DNA of 64,000 bases from Streptococcus sp. S1 (GTDB lineage Bacteria; Bacillota; Bacilli; Lactobacillales; Streptococcaceae). A program made the position numbers and the translations under genes. Location: assembly GCF_034137685.1 (NCBI RefSeq), contig NZ_CP139418.1:1701001-1765000 (forward strand). Direction: 5' to 3'. Each line of letters begins with the position of its first letter. The first letter of the stretch is position 1. Positions 25,378 to 33,941 of the stretch are shown here, piece after piece. The notes under the pieces are model-generated. The model saw only the letters and a program-made list of their open reading frames with translations. It was not told where the DNA came from and did no database searches.

Positions 25378-27624
25378 CTAGCGGACCGTTTCTACCCTCC
25401 AATGGTCCCATCCAATCAAGCGAATTGCTCCTCTTTCATCGGTACGAAGATAAGAAATAGAGCGTTCCTCTAGACGATCGAGCAATTCTTTATGGGGATG
25501 CTGGTAGCGATTTTTCTTTCCAACAGAGATCAAGGCCAACTGAGGATGTAACTGGTCTAAAAACACATCACTAGAGGAACCTTTAGATCCGTGGTGGCCT
25601 ACTTTCAAGACATCTACTTGTAATTGTGGATCGTTTTCCAATAGTTTTTTCTCTCCAGCTTCTTCTAGATCACCCGTGAACAAAAATCGTTTCTGATAGA
25701 ACTGCCCATAGAGGACAATCGAATCATCATTTTTACCATCCCCCACTTCATCAGGGGATAAGACTTCTAGATGATGATCAAAAATAGGAAGTCGATCCCC
25801 TCTCTGGACTACTTTAATCGGACTATGAAGCTGTTTCAATTTCTCTCGAAATTGAGAATTGGTTAGACTGCCTGGACTGACATACACTTTTTTAACTGGG
25901 ATTTGTTTGGCGACCTCCACCATATCACCCATATGGTCCTGGTCTGTATGAGTCAAGACCAGCGCATCGATTTTTCCAACACCTCGACTCTTGAGATATG
26001 GAATCAAGGTTTGATCCGCATTAGCAGATTGACTGCGCTCTTGCCACTTGTCTCCACTTTTAAAAGTGACGCGTCCTCCGACATCAATTAATATGGTTCT
26101 TCCTTTCCAATCACGTAAAAAGATACTATCTCCTTGACCGATATCCACCATGGTGATCTCATTTTCTAAAGGATGCTTGGTCCAACAAAAGATGAGTAGA
26201 ATCATGCCTATTAACAGGAAACGACGTTTTTTTTGCTTTCGAAGATCATACAAGATCCCTAAAAGAAGGAAGAGAGCGATCAGAGCTAGTCCCGTTGGCT
26301 GACCAAATACCAAAGGTAGCGACGTGAGCTTTGAAATCCAACGAATACACTCCTCTATGAGAAGAAAGAAACTGTTAAAAATGGTAAGGGGCTTTAGAAT
26401 CGATAAGATAAATAGCACCGTTAAACCTGGAAGAAGGACAAGGTCAAATAAGAAAGAAAAGAGGAAGGTTAAAGGGAGTGACCAGGGTTGAAAGACGCTA
26501 AAGTAATAGGTCAAAAGGGGCAAAATCCCCAGGCTAATCCAGAAACTTTCCACTAGTATCTTTTTAAGTCCTGAATAAGAGCTGGTATCTACCAAGGTCA
26601 AAATAAAGGCATAGGCACAACTCAAGACCCCTCCAGCTGTCAGGAAAAACTTGGGCATGAGCAACATTAAGATCATCAAGGTCATCGCCATATTCTCCAT
26701 CCCTCGGACCCCCTTTTGAGAGAGGATCTTCTGCAAGAGGCTGCGAACCACTGAAACAGAAAAACCTGTCAAGCCAGCATAGACCAAAGAAATTGGAACC
26801 ATCCAGATATCGACTGTCTCTTGCAAGATTCCTAAACGTAAGAGAGCTTTCCGGATCCCATTGATGAAAAAGCCAACCTGCATCCCAGATAAGGCGAATA
26901 AATGGATGATTCCTAAACTCGTGTAAAGCTGGTCCATCTCTTCAAAATCCGTATCTAAATAGCCAAAAAGAAGGCCGGTCATATACTGGTTCATCGGTTG
27001 CGGAAAGTGCTTCTTGCTCCAAACAATGGCTTGGCGCCTCCATTGAGATAGGCAATCGAAAACATTCCAAGTTTGGATAGGGAGAGCAGATTGGATCGTT
27101 TCAATTTTTATTTGATAGTGAATGCCCTGTGTTTCCAAATAAGACCGGTAGTCAAATCCTCTAAAATTTCGCTGCCCTTCTGGCTCTTCTATAGCACCTT
27201 TATACGTCAACTCCAACAAATGAGTTTGACTTTGCCAATGCTGTTTTTCTTTTTCTGATTTTAAAGTGTAGAAGACTTGGTAGGTCCTTCCCTGATTTTT
27301 AGCACGAAAAGACAAGGCGTCCCCATTGATCTTGATGGTATCTGGGATCAGATGTAAATGGGCTGGGGGCTGACTTTCTACTTGTACTGGATGATCTTGT
27401 ATTCGCTGAAAGACAAAGAAGGCCGCAAAACAAAGGATTGCTAAAGCAAGCCCTAGCAAACTTGAGCGCTCCCCTTTATAGTGATGAACCGCTAAAATTC
27501 CCACTACTACTAGACCGCTGATCGAAAGCCAAGATGGTTGATAAACACTAAAATACAACCATAGGAGTACAAAGGCGAGATGGACAAGCGAAAAAGGAAG
27601 GTTTTTAATCCACCGTGAAAGCAT
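25378..27624 (-). CDS. comEC: ComEC/Rec2 DNA uptake channel
   Basis: Inner-membrane channel carrying single-stranded DNA into the competent cell. The 748-residue protein has N-terminal membrane helices and an external OB-like domain (about 60-190). A multi-helix Competence domain follows (GLLFGYLDTDFEE, IHLFALSGMQVGF). A C-terminal metallo-beta-lactamase-like domain carries VDIGQGDSIFLR, VLTHTDQDHMGD and LKVGHHGSKGSSSD. The first 20 bases overlap the end of comEA. Expression should come from the SigX box upstream of comEA. Confidence 0.96.
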   Translation of the reverse strand: MLSRWIKNLPFSLVHLAFVLLWLYFSVYQPSWLSISGLVVVGILAVHHYKGERSSLLGLALAILCFAAFFVFQRIQDHPVQVESQPPAHLHLIPDTIKINGDALSFRAKNQGRTYQVFYTLKSEKEKQHWQSQTHLLELTYKGAIEEPEGQRNFRGFDYRSYLETQGIHYQIKIETIQSALPIQTWNVFDCLSQWRRQAIVWSKKHFPQPMNQYMTGLLFGYLDTDFEEMDQLYTSLGIIHLFALSGMQVGFFINGIRKALLRLGILQETVDIWMVPISLVYAGLTGFSVSVVRSLLQKILSQKGVRGMENMAMTLMILMLLMPKFFLTAGGVLSCAYAFILTLVDTSSYSGLKKILVESFWISLGILPLLTYYFSVFQPWSLPLTFLFSFLFDLVLLPGLTVLFILSILKPLTIFNSFFLLIEECIRWISKLTSLPLVFGQPTGLALIALFLLLGILYDLRKQKKRRFLLIGMILLIFCWTKHPLENEITMVDIGQGDSIFLRDWKGRTILIDVGGRVTFKSGDKWQERSQSANADQTLIPYLKSRGVGKIDALVLTHTDQDHMGDMVEVAKQIPVKKVYVSPGSLTNSQFREKLKQLHSPIKVVQRGDRLPIFDHHLEVLSPDEVGDGKNDDSIVLYGQFYQKRFLFTGDLEEAGEKKLLENDPQLQVDVLKVGHHGSKGSSSDVFLDQLHPQLALISVGKKNRYQHPHKELLDRLEERSISYLRTDERGAIRLIGWDHWRVETVR

Positions 27625-28273
27625 CTTTTAGTTTCTCCAGTGTTTTCTCTCCGATTCCTGAAACATTCTTCAGATCATCCACTGATCGAAAAGGACCATT
27701 TGCCTCGCGATAGGCGATAATGTCCTGGGCACGTTTCTGGCCAATGCCCGATACGGTCTGGAGCTCTGTCTCTGTCGCTCGATTTAAATTAACCTTGCCT
27801 GTTTTTTCTGCTGGCGCTGACGAAGTTGCAGGACTTTCTGAACTTCCAAGTGCTGGAACATCCTCTCCTTCTTTAGCAACATAGATCACTGCTTCATCGG
27901 AGAGTTTTTGCGCCAAGTTGACTGATTGGCTATTGGCATCTGCTGTCATCCCACCCGCCTTATGAATGGCATCGTGGACTCTGCTATCTGAGCGCAACTC
28001 ATAGACACCTGGTTGTTTGACGGCTCCTTTGACATCGACCGTAATGATCTCGGGTGCATCAGACACAGAAGTAGTCGTCTTTTCTTCTTTGGAACTAGTG
28101 GTCTGCACCTTTTCTTTGCTCGAAGTTGAACTAGAAGACTGATAAAAATCCGGTATGGTGGATGCACTTGACTGGGGTCGATGAAAAAGAAAATACCCTC
28201 CAAGTAAGAGTCCGATAGCAGTAAGAGCTAAAAAGAGCTTATATTCTTTGATTTTTTCGATGATATCCTCCAT
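27605..28273 (-). CDS. comEA: ComEA DNA receptor of the competence machinery
   Basis: Membrane-anchored protein that binds double-stranded DNA at the cell surface and hands it to ComEC. The 222-residue protein has one N-terminal helix (LFLALTAIGLLLGGYFLF) and a Ser/Thr-rich linker. An SLBB domain is at about 75-130 (ITVDVKGAVKQPGVYEL), and two helix-hairpin-helix motifs lie at the C-terminus (GKVNLNRATETELQTVSGIG and NVSGIGEKTLEKLKDAF). A perfect competence box lies 23 bases upstream. Confidence 0.96.
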   Translation of the reverse strand: MEDIIEKIKEYKLFLALTAIGLLLGGYFLFHRPQSSASTIPDFYQSSSSTSSKEKVQTTSSKEEKTTTSVSDAPEIITVDVKGAVKQPGVYELRSDSRVHDAIHKAGGMTADANSQSVNLAQKLSDEAVIYVAKEGEDVPALGSSESPATSSAPAEKTGKVNLNRATETELQTVSGIGQKRAQDIIAYREANGPFRSVDDLKNVSGIGEKTLEKLKDAFTVD

Positions 28274-28296
28274 AAGAAACCTCCTCTCACTTTTAT

Positions 28297-28304
28297 TATT
28301 CGTA
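28297..28304 (-). promoter_or_regulatory. SigX competence box of comEA-comEC
   Basis: The minus strand reads exactly TACGAATA, preceded by a T-run, the streptococcal late-competence promoter element. Confidence 0.92.
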
Positions 28305-28306
28305 AA

Positions 28307-28341
28307 AATAAAAAAAACTGAGAAAAACTCTCAGCTTTTTT
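28307..28341 (-). terminator. Terminator of the acyltransferase gene
   Basis: AGCTGAGAG-ttttt-CTCAGTT followed by TTTTTTATTTTT on the minus strand; it abuts the comEA competence box. Confidence 0.85.
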
Positions 28342-29086
28342 ACTTATTTTTCCGATGTTTGTCTGGATCCCATACAAAGCTTGCTAGGTAACTAAAGAGC
28401 AAGGTCAAGATGCCCATGACTAAGACAAGGGGAATCAAAAGGATTTTTAACAAACGAATCAAGATAAAAGGTTTTGTTGGGGTGTTGATCGCTTGTGCTT
28501 CCGCATCCAAGCGGTCAAACTCCTCTTGGATACGGCGGGCAACTTCTGCCACTCCTTCGTCATTCATCTTTTTAATATCCGAGATATCAATGGGATGTCC
28601 AAAGTTCATATCAATGCGTTCACCCGTTGCCAACCCTTTCAAGTCTCTTGGACCAGTATAAGTCACTGGCATGATTCGAACCTTCGCCATTTTGGCAATG
28701 ATGGCAACACCACCTTTGACGTCTTGAGAATGACGGCTTCCACTTGGGAACATAATCAAAGAACGGTTGCTCTTTTTCAACATATTGACAGGATACTTAA
28801 TGGCTTCTGCTCCTGGATTTTCACGGTCGATCGGAAAAGCCCCACACATACGAATCCACCAGCCAAAAATACGATTGGTGAAGAGTTCTTTTTTAGCCAT
28901 AAAGATAAACTGCTTTGGCTTGGTCGCAAAGGCCATATAGACAGGATCCCACCAAGTCCGGTGAGGGGATACCAAGATGTAGTTCTCTTCTCGATCTGGA
29001 ATATTGTCCTTATGATGGTAATGGGCATTCCCATTTAAAACCCACAGAATAAAGGCAACAAGGCCACGTAAATAGGTATAAAACAT
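28340..29086 (-). CDS. plsC: 1-acyl-sn-glycerol-3-phosphate acyltransferase (PlsC family)
   Basis: Adds the second acyl chain to make phosphatidic acid at the membrane. The 248-residue protein carries the HX4D motif in SPHRTWWDPVYMA, the second block FIMAKKELF and the FPSGSRH motif (FPEGTRS in most relatives; Ser replaces Glu). MPVTYTG follows. An N-terminal and a C-terminal membrane helix are predicted (LLIPLVLVMGILTLLFSYL). It is divergent from the P-type ATPase gene, the same arrangement as in pneumococcus. Confidence 0.88.
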   Translation of the reverse strand: MFYTYLRGLVAFILWVLNGNAHYHHKDNIPDREENYILVSPHRTWWDPVYMAFATKPKQFIFMAKKELFTNRIFGWWIRMCGAFPIDRENPGAEAIKYPVNMLKKSNRSLIMFPSGSRHSQDVKGGVAIIAKMAKVRIMPVTYTGPRDLKGLATGERIDMNFGHPIDISDIKKMNDEGVAEVARRIQEEFDRLDAEAQAINTPTKPFILIRLLKILLIPLVLVMGILTLLFSYLASFVWDPDKHRKNK

Positions 29087-29245
29087 AGTTGTTCCTCAAA
29101 TCCATTTCATTCGTCTCTCTACAAGATATTTCATCCTGTAAAAGGTTCTTTCTTATTATACCGTATCCTGATTTTGACCGCAAACCTTTTTTAGATAAAA
29201 ATTGTCTCAGCGGACCGATTCTAGATAGTCTTTTTCTCAAAAAAA

Positions 29246-29254
29246 TGATATCAT
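29246..29254 (+). promoter_or_regulatory. Extended -10 directly in front of the P-type ATPase start
   Basis: TGATATCAT ends eight bases before the ATG at 29262. There is no purine-rich ribosome binding site between them, so a leaderless message is indicated. Confidence 0.5.
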
Positions 29255-29261
29255 ATTATCT

Positions 29262-31601
29262 ATGGAAACTATTGATTTAAAGGGCTTGTCCCTCAGTGAA
29301 GTCCGCAAGAAAATGGATCGCGGACAAACCAATGATTTTACAACGAATACAAGTACCAGCACCTGGCAAATTATCAAGCGCAACGTCTTCACCTTGTTTA
29401 ATACCTTAAACTTTGTGATTGCTGTGGCTTTAGCTGCTGTACAGGCTTGGAGCAATATGATCTTTTTCGCAGTCATTTGCTTCAATGCCATTACAGGGAT
29501 CATGACCGAGATGCGCGCTAAGCGGATGATTGATAAACTTAACCTCATGAGTCGTGAGCTAGTGACTGTCATTCGAGACGGGGAAAAAGATGCGATTCCA
29601 CCAGAAAAGCTTGTTCTGGGTGATCTAATGCTCTTATCTTCGGGTGAGCAGATCCCTAGTGATGCCGAAGTCATGTCCGGTATCGCAGAAGCCAATGAGG
29701 CTATGCTGACTGGTGAGAGTGACCTTGTCTTAAAAGAAGTTGGCGATGAACTGCTTTCTGGTAGTTATATTGCCAGTGGTCAAGTCTATGCCCGTGTCAA
29801 GCGAGTTGGAGCAAACAACTATGCCAACAAACTGATGATGGAAGCCAAGACCTTGAAGCCTATCAATTCGCGTATTCTTTATAACTTAGCGAAAATTTCG
29901 AGCTTCACTGGTAAAATTATCATCCCATTTGGCCTTGCCCTCTTCTTTGAAGCACTGTTGATCAAGATGCTACCGATCAAGGATTCTGTCGTGAATTCTT
30001 CAACAGCTCTCTTGGGAATGTTGCCAAAGGGAATCGCTTTACTGACAGTTACGTCTCTTTTGACAGCGGTGATTAAGCTCGGTATGCGCAAGGTTCTTGT
30101 CCAAGAAATGTACTCAGTAGAAACCCTGGCGCGTGTGGATACCTTGTGTCTTGATAAGACCGGCACCATCACTCAAGGGAAGATGACAGTTGAATCTCTC
30201 CATAGCTTATCTGATCATTTTTCTGAGGAAACCATCAAAGTTATTCTTTCAGCTTACATGCAAAATAGCGAGGACACCAATCCTACTGCTCAAGCTATTC
30301 GCAAGGCTTATGGGGAGTTGGAGCATGCTTATACTGCGGAAAACATTATTCCTTTCTCAAGTGATCGGAAATGGGGAGCCATGCACCTATCCAACCTTGG
30401 AACCGTCTTTCTCGGTGCTCCTGAAATGCTCCTTCAAGAAAATCCAGCTGCTGTCGTCGAAGCACAAGCTCGTGGATCACGCGTGCTCGTCTTGGCTCAT
30501 AGTTCAGAACTGATCAGCATGCAGGAATTGAATCTGCCTGAAAATCTTGAAGGGATTGCGGTTATTGAGATTACAGACCCCATTCGTGAAGGGGCTTCAG
30601 ATACTCTTGAGTATTTGCGCTCTCAAGGAGTGGATCTCAAAATCATCTCTGGTGACAACCCTGTGACGGTCTCTTATATCGCTCAACAAGCTGGCTTCGA
30701 AAATTATGAGAACTACATCGATTGTTCAAAAATTTCTGATGATCAATTAGTGGATCAAGCAGAAGAAACAGCTATCTTTGGGCGCGTGTCCCCTCACCAG
30801 AAAAAACTGCTTATCCAAACCTTGAAAGCAGCTGGTCGGACGACTGCTATGACAGGAGATGGGGTCAATGATATTCTTGCTCTTCGCGAAGCAGACTGCT
30901 CCATCGTGATGGCTGAAGGAGATCCCGCAACCCGTCAAATTGCCAATATTGTTCTTTTGAACTCTGACTTTAATGACGTTCCAGAAATTCTTTTTGAAGG
31001 CCGTCGTGTGGTGAATAACATTGGACGAATCGCTCCAATCTTCTTTATCAAAACGATCTATTCCTTCCTCTTGGCTATCATCTGTATCGCCAGTGCTCTC
31101 TTCTTTAACGTCAACTATTTGCTGATTTTCCCTTTCATTCCTATTCAAATCACCCTGATCGACCAATTCGTCGAAGGATTCCCACCATTTGTATTGACCT
31201 TTGAACGCAATATCAAACCGGTTGAAAAACACTTCTTGAGACGTTCCCTTCTGTTAGCCTTACCAAGCGCCTTGATGGTCGTCTTTAGTGTCTTGTTTAT
31301 TCGCCTTTGGGGAGCAAGCCATGGTTGGTCTGCAGCCGATATGTCTACTGTATCCTACTACTTACTTGGATCCATCGGTTTCCTATCCGTTATCCGTGCT
31401 TGCCTGCCACTAAATATCTGGCGGGCCCTCCTCATTCTCTTCTCTGTAGTAGGATTCTACGCATCTGCGATCGTGTTGAAAAACTTGATCGAGATTTCCC
31501 TCCTTACAGCCACTACTTTCCCAGTTTATCTGGCATTGATGGCCATCTTTACAGGAGTCTTTATCCTCACTACAATTCTCCAAAAATATGAATTTGATTA
31601 A
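29262..31601 (+). CDS. P-type cation-transporting ATPase (Exp7-like)
   Basis: A 779-residue E1-E2 pump. The actuator motif is AMLTGESDLV, the phosphorylation site is CLDKTGTITQGKM, and the hinge is MTGDGVNDILALREAD. About ten membrane helices are predicted, the late ones including PFIPIQITLIDQF. The length and plsC neighbour match pneumococcal Exp7. The ion carried is uncertain; it lacks the metal-binding CXXC domains of heavy-metal pumps. No ribosome binding site is seen ahead of the ATG, and the -10 box is immediately upstream. Confidence 0.9.
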   Translation: METIDLKGLSLSEVRKKMDRGQTNDFTTNTSTSTWQIIKRNVFTLFNTLNFVIAVALAAVQAWSNMIFFAVICFNAITGIMTEMRAKRMIDKLNLMSRELVTVIRDGEKDAIPPEKLVLGDLMLLSSGEQIPSDAEVMSGIAEANEAMLTGESDLVLKEVGDELLSGSYIASGQVYARVKRVGANNYANKLMMEAKTLKPINSRILYNLAKISSFTGKIIIPFGLALFFEALLIKMLPIKDSVVNSSTALLGMLPKGIALLTVTSLLTAVIKLGMRKVLVQEMYSVETLARVDTLCLDKTGTITQGKMTVESLHSLSDHFSEETIKVILSAYMQNSEDTNPTAQAIRKAYGELEHAYTAENIIPFSSDRKWGAMHLSNLGTVFLGAPEMLLQENPAAVVEAQARGSRVLVLAHSSELISMQELNLPENLEGIAVIEITDPIREGASDTLEYLRSQGVDLKIISGDNPVTVSYIAQQAGFENYENYIDCSKISDDQLVDQAEETAIFGRVSPHQKKLLIQTLKAAGRTTAMTGDGVNDILALREADCSIVMAEGDPATRQIANIVLLNSDFNDVPEILFEGRRVVNNIGRIAPIFFIKTIYSFLLAIICIASALFFNVNYLLIFPFIPIQITLIDQFVEGFPPFVLTFERNIKPVEKHFLRRSLLLALPSALMVVFSVLFIRLWGASHGWSAADMSTVSYYLLGSIGFLSVIRACLPLNIWRALLILFSVVGFYASAIVLKNLIEISLLTATTFPVYLALMAIFTGVFILTTILQKYEFD

Positions 31602-31633
31602 AAAAAGTTGAGAGTAAAACTCTCAACTTTTTA
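31601..31633 (+). terminator. Terminator of the P-type ATPase gene
   Basis: AAAAGTTGAGAG-taaaa-CTCTCAACTTTTTAT. Confidence 0.9.
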
Positions 31634-31666
31634 TGTTTTATCGATCTTTCCCCAAGCCTCTTTTCA

Positions 31667-31675
31667 TGCTATAAT
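31667..31675 (+). promoter_or_regulatory. Extended -10 promoter of a leaderless trmN6-yazA message
   Basis: TGCTATAAT is an ideal extended -10, and exactly six bases separate it from the ATG at 31682. Transcription should start on the A of the start codon. Confidence 0.75.
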
Positions 31676-31681
31676 AGAGCC

Positions 31682-32428
31682 ATGACAGATATCGAATTAA
31701 AAGACGGCGAGCGCGTCAATCAACTTTTTTCAAGTGATGTGAAAATTATACAAAATCGGGAAGTCTTTAGTTACTCCGTGGATAGCGTCCTGCTCTCGCG
31801 CTTTCCAAAATTGCCCAAGCGGGGCTTGATCGTAGATCTCTGCGCTGGAAATGGGGCTGTGGGACTCTTTGCAAGCACTCGGACAGAGGCCCAGATCATT
31901 GGTGTCGAAATTCAGGAACGTCTAGCGGATATGGCTACCCGCTCCATTGCTCTCAATGGCTTGAACCAGCAAATGTCCATGATCACCGATGACCTCAAGC
32001 ATTTGCCTCAACACATCAAGGGGAGTAAGGTGGATATCATCCTCTGCAATCCTCCTTATTTCAAGGTAGATGAACATTCCAATCTCAATGAGAGTGAACA
32101 CTACCTCTTAGCTCGGCATGAAATTACGACCAACTTAGATGAGATTTGCCATGTGGCCCAGCGGGTTCTCAAATCAAATGGCCGCTTTGCGATGGTCCAT
32201 CGTCCAGATCGCTTTTTAGATATCATTGAAACCATGAAGCGTTACAATCTTGCACCTAAGCGGATCCAGTTTGTCTATCCCAAAGTGACCAAAGAGGCGA
32301 ATATGTTGTTGATTGAGGCGATCAAGGATGGCTCACTGGATGGTTTAAAAATTCTGCCTCCCCTCTTTATTCACAATGAAGACGGCAGCTATACAGACGA
32401 GATTCATGAGATCTACTATGGAAACTAA
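31682..32428 (+). CDS. tRNA1(Val) adenine-37 N6-methyltransferase family
   Basis: A 248-residue class I methyltransferase. The SAM loop is [14 protein letters not shown], and the N6-adenine catalytic motif is [14 protein letters not shown]. It belongs to the TrmN6/YabB group that modifies tRNA; substrate assignment is by family only. It overlaps the next gene by 11 bases in another frame. In Firmicutes the pair with a GIY-YIG protein (YazA) is common. It lacks a ribosome binding site, in line with a leaderless start. Confidence 0.9.
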   Translation: MTDIELKDGERVNQLFSSDVKIIQNREVFSYSVDSVLLSRFPKLPKRGLIVDLCAGNGAVGLFASTRTEAQIIGVEIQERLADMATRSIALNGLNQQMSMITDDLKHLPQHIKGSKVDIILCNPPYFKVDEHSNLNESEHYLLARHEITTNLDEICHVAQRVLKSNGRFAMVHRPDRFLDIIETMKRYNLAPKRIQFVYPKVTKEANMLLIEAIKDGSLDGLKILPPLFIHNEDGSYTDEIHEIYYGN

Positions 32429-32681
32429 GGCTTACATGTATGTCCTAGAGTGTGCGGATGGCTCCCTCTACACTGGCTACACCACGGATGTCGAAAAACG
32501 CCTAAAGACTCACAATGCTGGAAAAGGCGCCAAATACACACGGGCTCGCCTCCCCGTTAAACTTCTTTATCAAGAATCCTATCCAGATAAACCCTCTGCT
32601 ATGTCTGCCGAGGCTCTCTTTAAAAAGAAATCCCGCCAAGCAAAGCTAAACTATATCAAAAAGAACCGTCGGACTCCATAG
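32418..32681 (+). CDS. GIY-YIG domain protein (UPF0213/YazA)
   Basis: An 87-residue single-domain protein starting [21 protein letters not shown]. The GIY-YIG core is [19 protein letters not shown], with the Arg of RLKTH and a conserved [14 protein letters not shown] end. The start was chosen inside the end of the methyltransferase gene because it restores the family N-terminus; the frame opens earlier at 32376. It may be a small nuclease; no activity is established for the family. Confidence 0.87.
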   Translation: METKAYMYVLECADGSLYTGYTTDVEKRLKTHNAGKGAKYTRARLPVKLLYQESYPDKPSAMSAEALFKKKSRQAKLNYIKKNRRTP

Positions 32682-32694
32682 TCCAACGGTTTTT
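32664..32694. terminator. Bidirectional terminator between yazA and the aldose epimerase gene
   Basis: CCGTCGGACT-ccat-AGTCCAACGG followed by TTTTTC on the plus strand and TTCTTTTT on the minus strand; it overlaps the yazA stop codon. Confidence 0.88.
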
Positions 32695-32697
32695 CAT

Positions 32698-33591
32698 TTA
32701 CAAAATGGTGATACGGTACTGGTGACTCCGTGTCTCTTGAGGAGCCAACTGGATCACACCCTTTTTATCTTCGAAGAAATCTCCCTCTTCTGCAGATGTG
32801 GAAATACCCGTCCAAGGCTCTAAGGCAATGAAAGGGCCCTTGTTATTGGTAGACCAAAGGACGAGATTCTCAAAATCTGCAAAGTCAAATTCCAAACCTT
32901 TACCGGATTTTTTCGAGAGGAGCTGCACAGATTTGGAGGCTAATTGATCTAAAATAATGGCGTCTTTTTCAAACAGTTCATGGCGCAAAGGTAGGCTACG
33001 ACTATGGTCTAAAAATGGCGTCCGCTGCAGGCGATCAACCAAACCGGTTTCTGTGAACAAGAGAGGAACGCTACAGCTTTCTTCTTTTTCAAAAATCAAC
33101 TCGTAGTCTTCATAGTCTTCATCTGCTAAAAGGGGACAACGAAAGGCTGGATGCCCTCCAATGAAATAAGGCATGACTTGATCTGACTCTAGATTTTGCA
33201 CGCGATAGGTGATGGTGATTTCTTTCCCTTTCAATTCATAAGCGATTTCCACTCGAAAATGGTAGGGATAATTTTGTAAGCTTTCGTCGTTAGAGCTGAT
33301 TTCAAAGACAAGACGATGGTCTGTTTGTTCTTTGAGTTCAAACTCTCTCTTGCGAATAAGGCCGTGTCTTGGAAGCTGGCCTGTCTTCACTCCATCTTTT
33401 AGATGATACTGCACTTGACCATTACGAACGCTCCCGCAAATCGGAAACAGAACGGGCGCTTGTCCTGACCAATACTCTGGATCCCCTTGCCAGAGATATT
33501 CTATGCCTTCTTTACTTCGAATAGAGCTCAATTCCCCTCCGAATGTCTTAAATTGTAGTTCTAGATCATCATTTTTTAATGCAATCACCAT
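32698..33591 (-). CDS. Aldose 1-epimerase family protein (LacX-like)
   Basis: A 297-residue protein starting MVIALKNDDLELQFKTFGGE, with the beta-sandwich pattern of galactose mutarotases: PVLFPICGSVRNG, RHGLIRKREFEL, YFIGGHPAFRCPL and the late VLWSTNNKGPFIALEPW (catalytic Glu). It belongs to the LacX-like branch whose sugar substrate is not defined. The ATG at 33591 has an AGAGGT ribosome binding site; a GTG three codons earlier is less likely. A consensus promoter lies upstream. Confidence 0.85.
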   Translation of the reverse strand: MVIALKNDDLELQFKTFGGELSSIRSKEGIEYLWQGDPEYWSGQAPVLFPICGSVRNGQVQYHLKDGVKTGQLPRHGLIRKREFELKEQTDHRLVFEISSNDESLQNYPYHFRVEIAYELKGKEITITYRVQNLESDQVMPYFIGGHPAFRCPLLADEDYEDYELIFEKEESCSVPLLFTETGLVDRLQRTPFLDHSRSLPLRHELFEKDAIILDQLASKSVQLLSKKSGKGLEFDFADFENLVLWSTNNKGPFIALEPWTGISTSAEEGDFFEDKKGVIQLAPQETRSHQYRITIL

Positions 33592-33630
33592 GGGCGACAC
33601 CTCTTTGTAATTAGTATAGTTATTATATTC

Positions 33631-33658
33631 ATTATAAACTTTTAGAAGAGATTGTCAA
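33631..33658 (-). promoter_or_regulatory. Promoter of the aldose epimerase gene
   Basis: TTGACA (33658-33653), 16 bases, TATAAT (33636-33631). Confidence 0.75.
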
Positions 33659-33704
33659 TTTTTATTTTTCTAGTCAAAAATTTTAAAAAAATAAGAAAAA
33701 ATTC

Positions 33705-33896
33705 TTGACAAGGCTTAGAAATAATTGTAGACTTAATATGTTAACAGAAATATTCCATTTTAGGAATTCATTCTTTCTGTTGTCTGACTTTTTTGGATGC
33801 TCCTTATCATGATACATTTTTCTAAAAGAGTCAGTTATCATTTAGGTCTCCTTATAAATATACAAGGGTTAACAGCTGGTTAACCCTTGTATTTTT
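33705..33896 (+). ncRNA. Candidate small RNA (promoter 33705-33733, transcript about 33740-33896)
   Basis: TTGACA (33705-33710), 17 bases and TAGACT (33728-33733) start a plus-strand unit. It has no convincing open frame and ends at a strong terminator, ACAAGGGTTAAC-agctg-GTTAACCCTTGT plus ATTTTT (33862-33896). The predicted RNA is about 155 nt and carries CTCCTTAT twice (33800-33807 and 33848-33855), complementary to ribosome-binding sequences. It fills the gap between an aldose epimerase gene and cshA, both on the other strand. This is inference from sequence only. Confidence 0.6.
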
Positions 33897-33905
33897 GATT
33901 TTCAT

Positions 33906-33932
33906 ATAAAAAACGGCCTATTGCTAGACCGT
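33906..33932 (-). terminator. Terminator of cshA
   Basis: ACGGTCTA-gcaa-TAGGCCGT followed by TTTTTTAT on the minus strand. Confidence 0.85.
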
Positions 33933-33941
33933 CCTTGAGAC

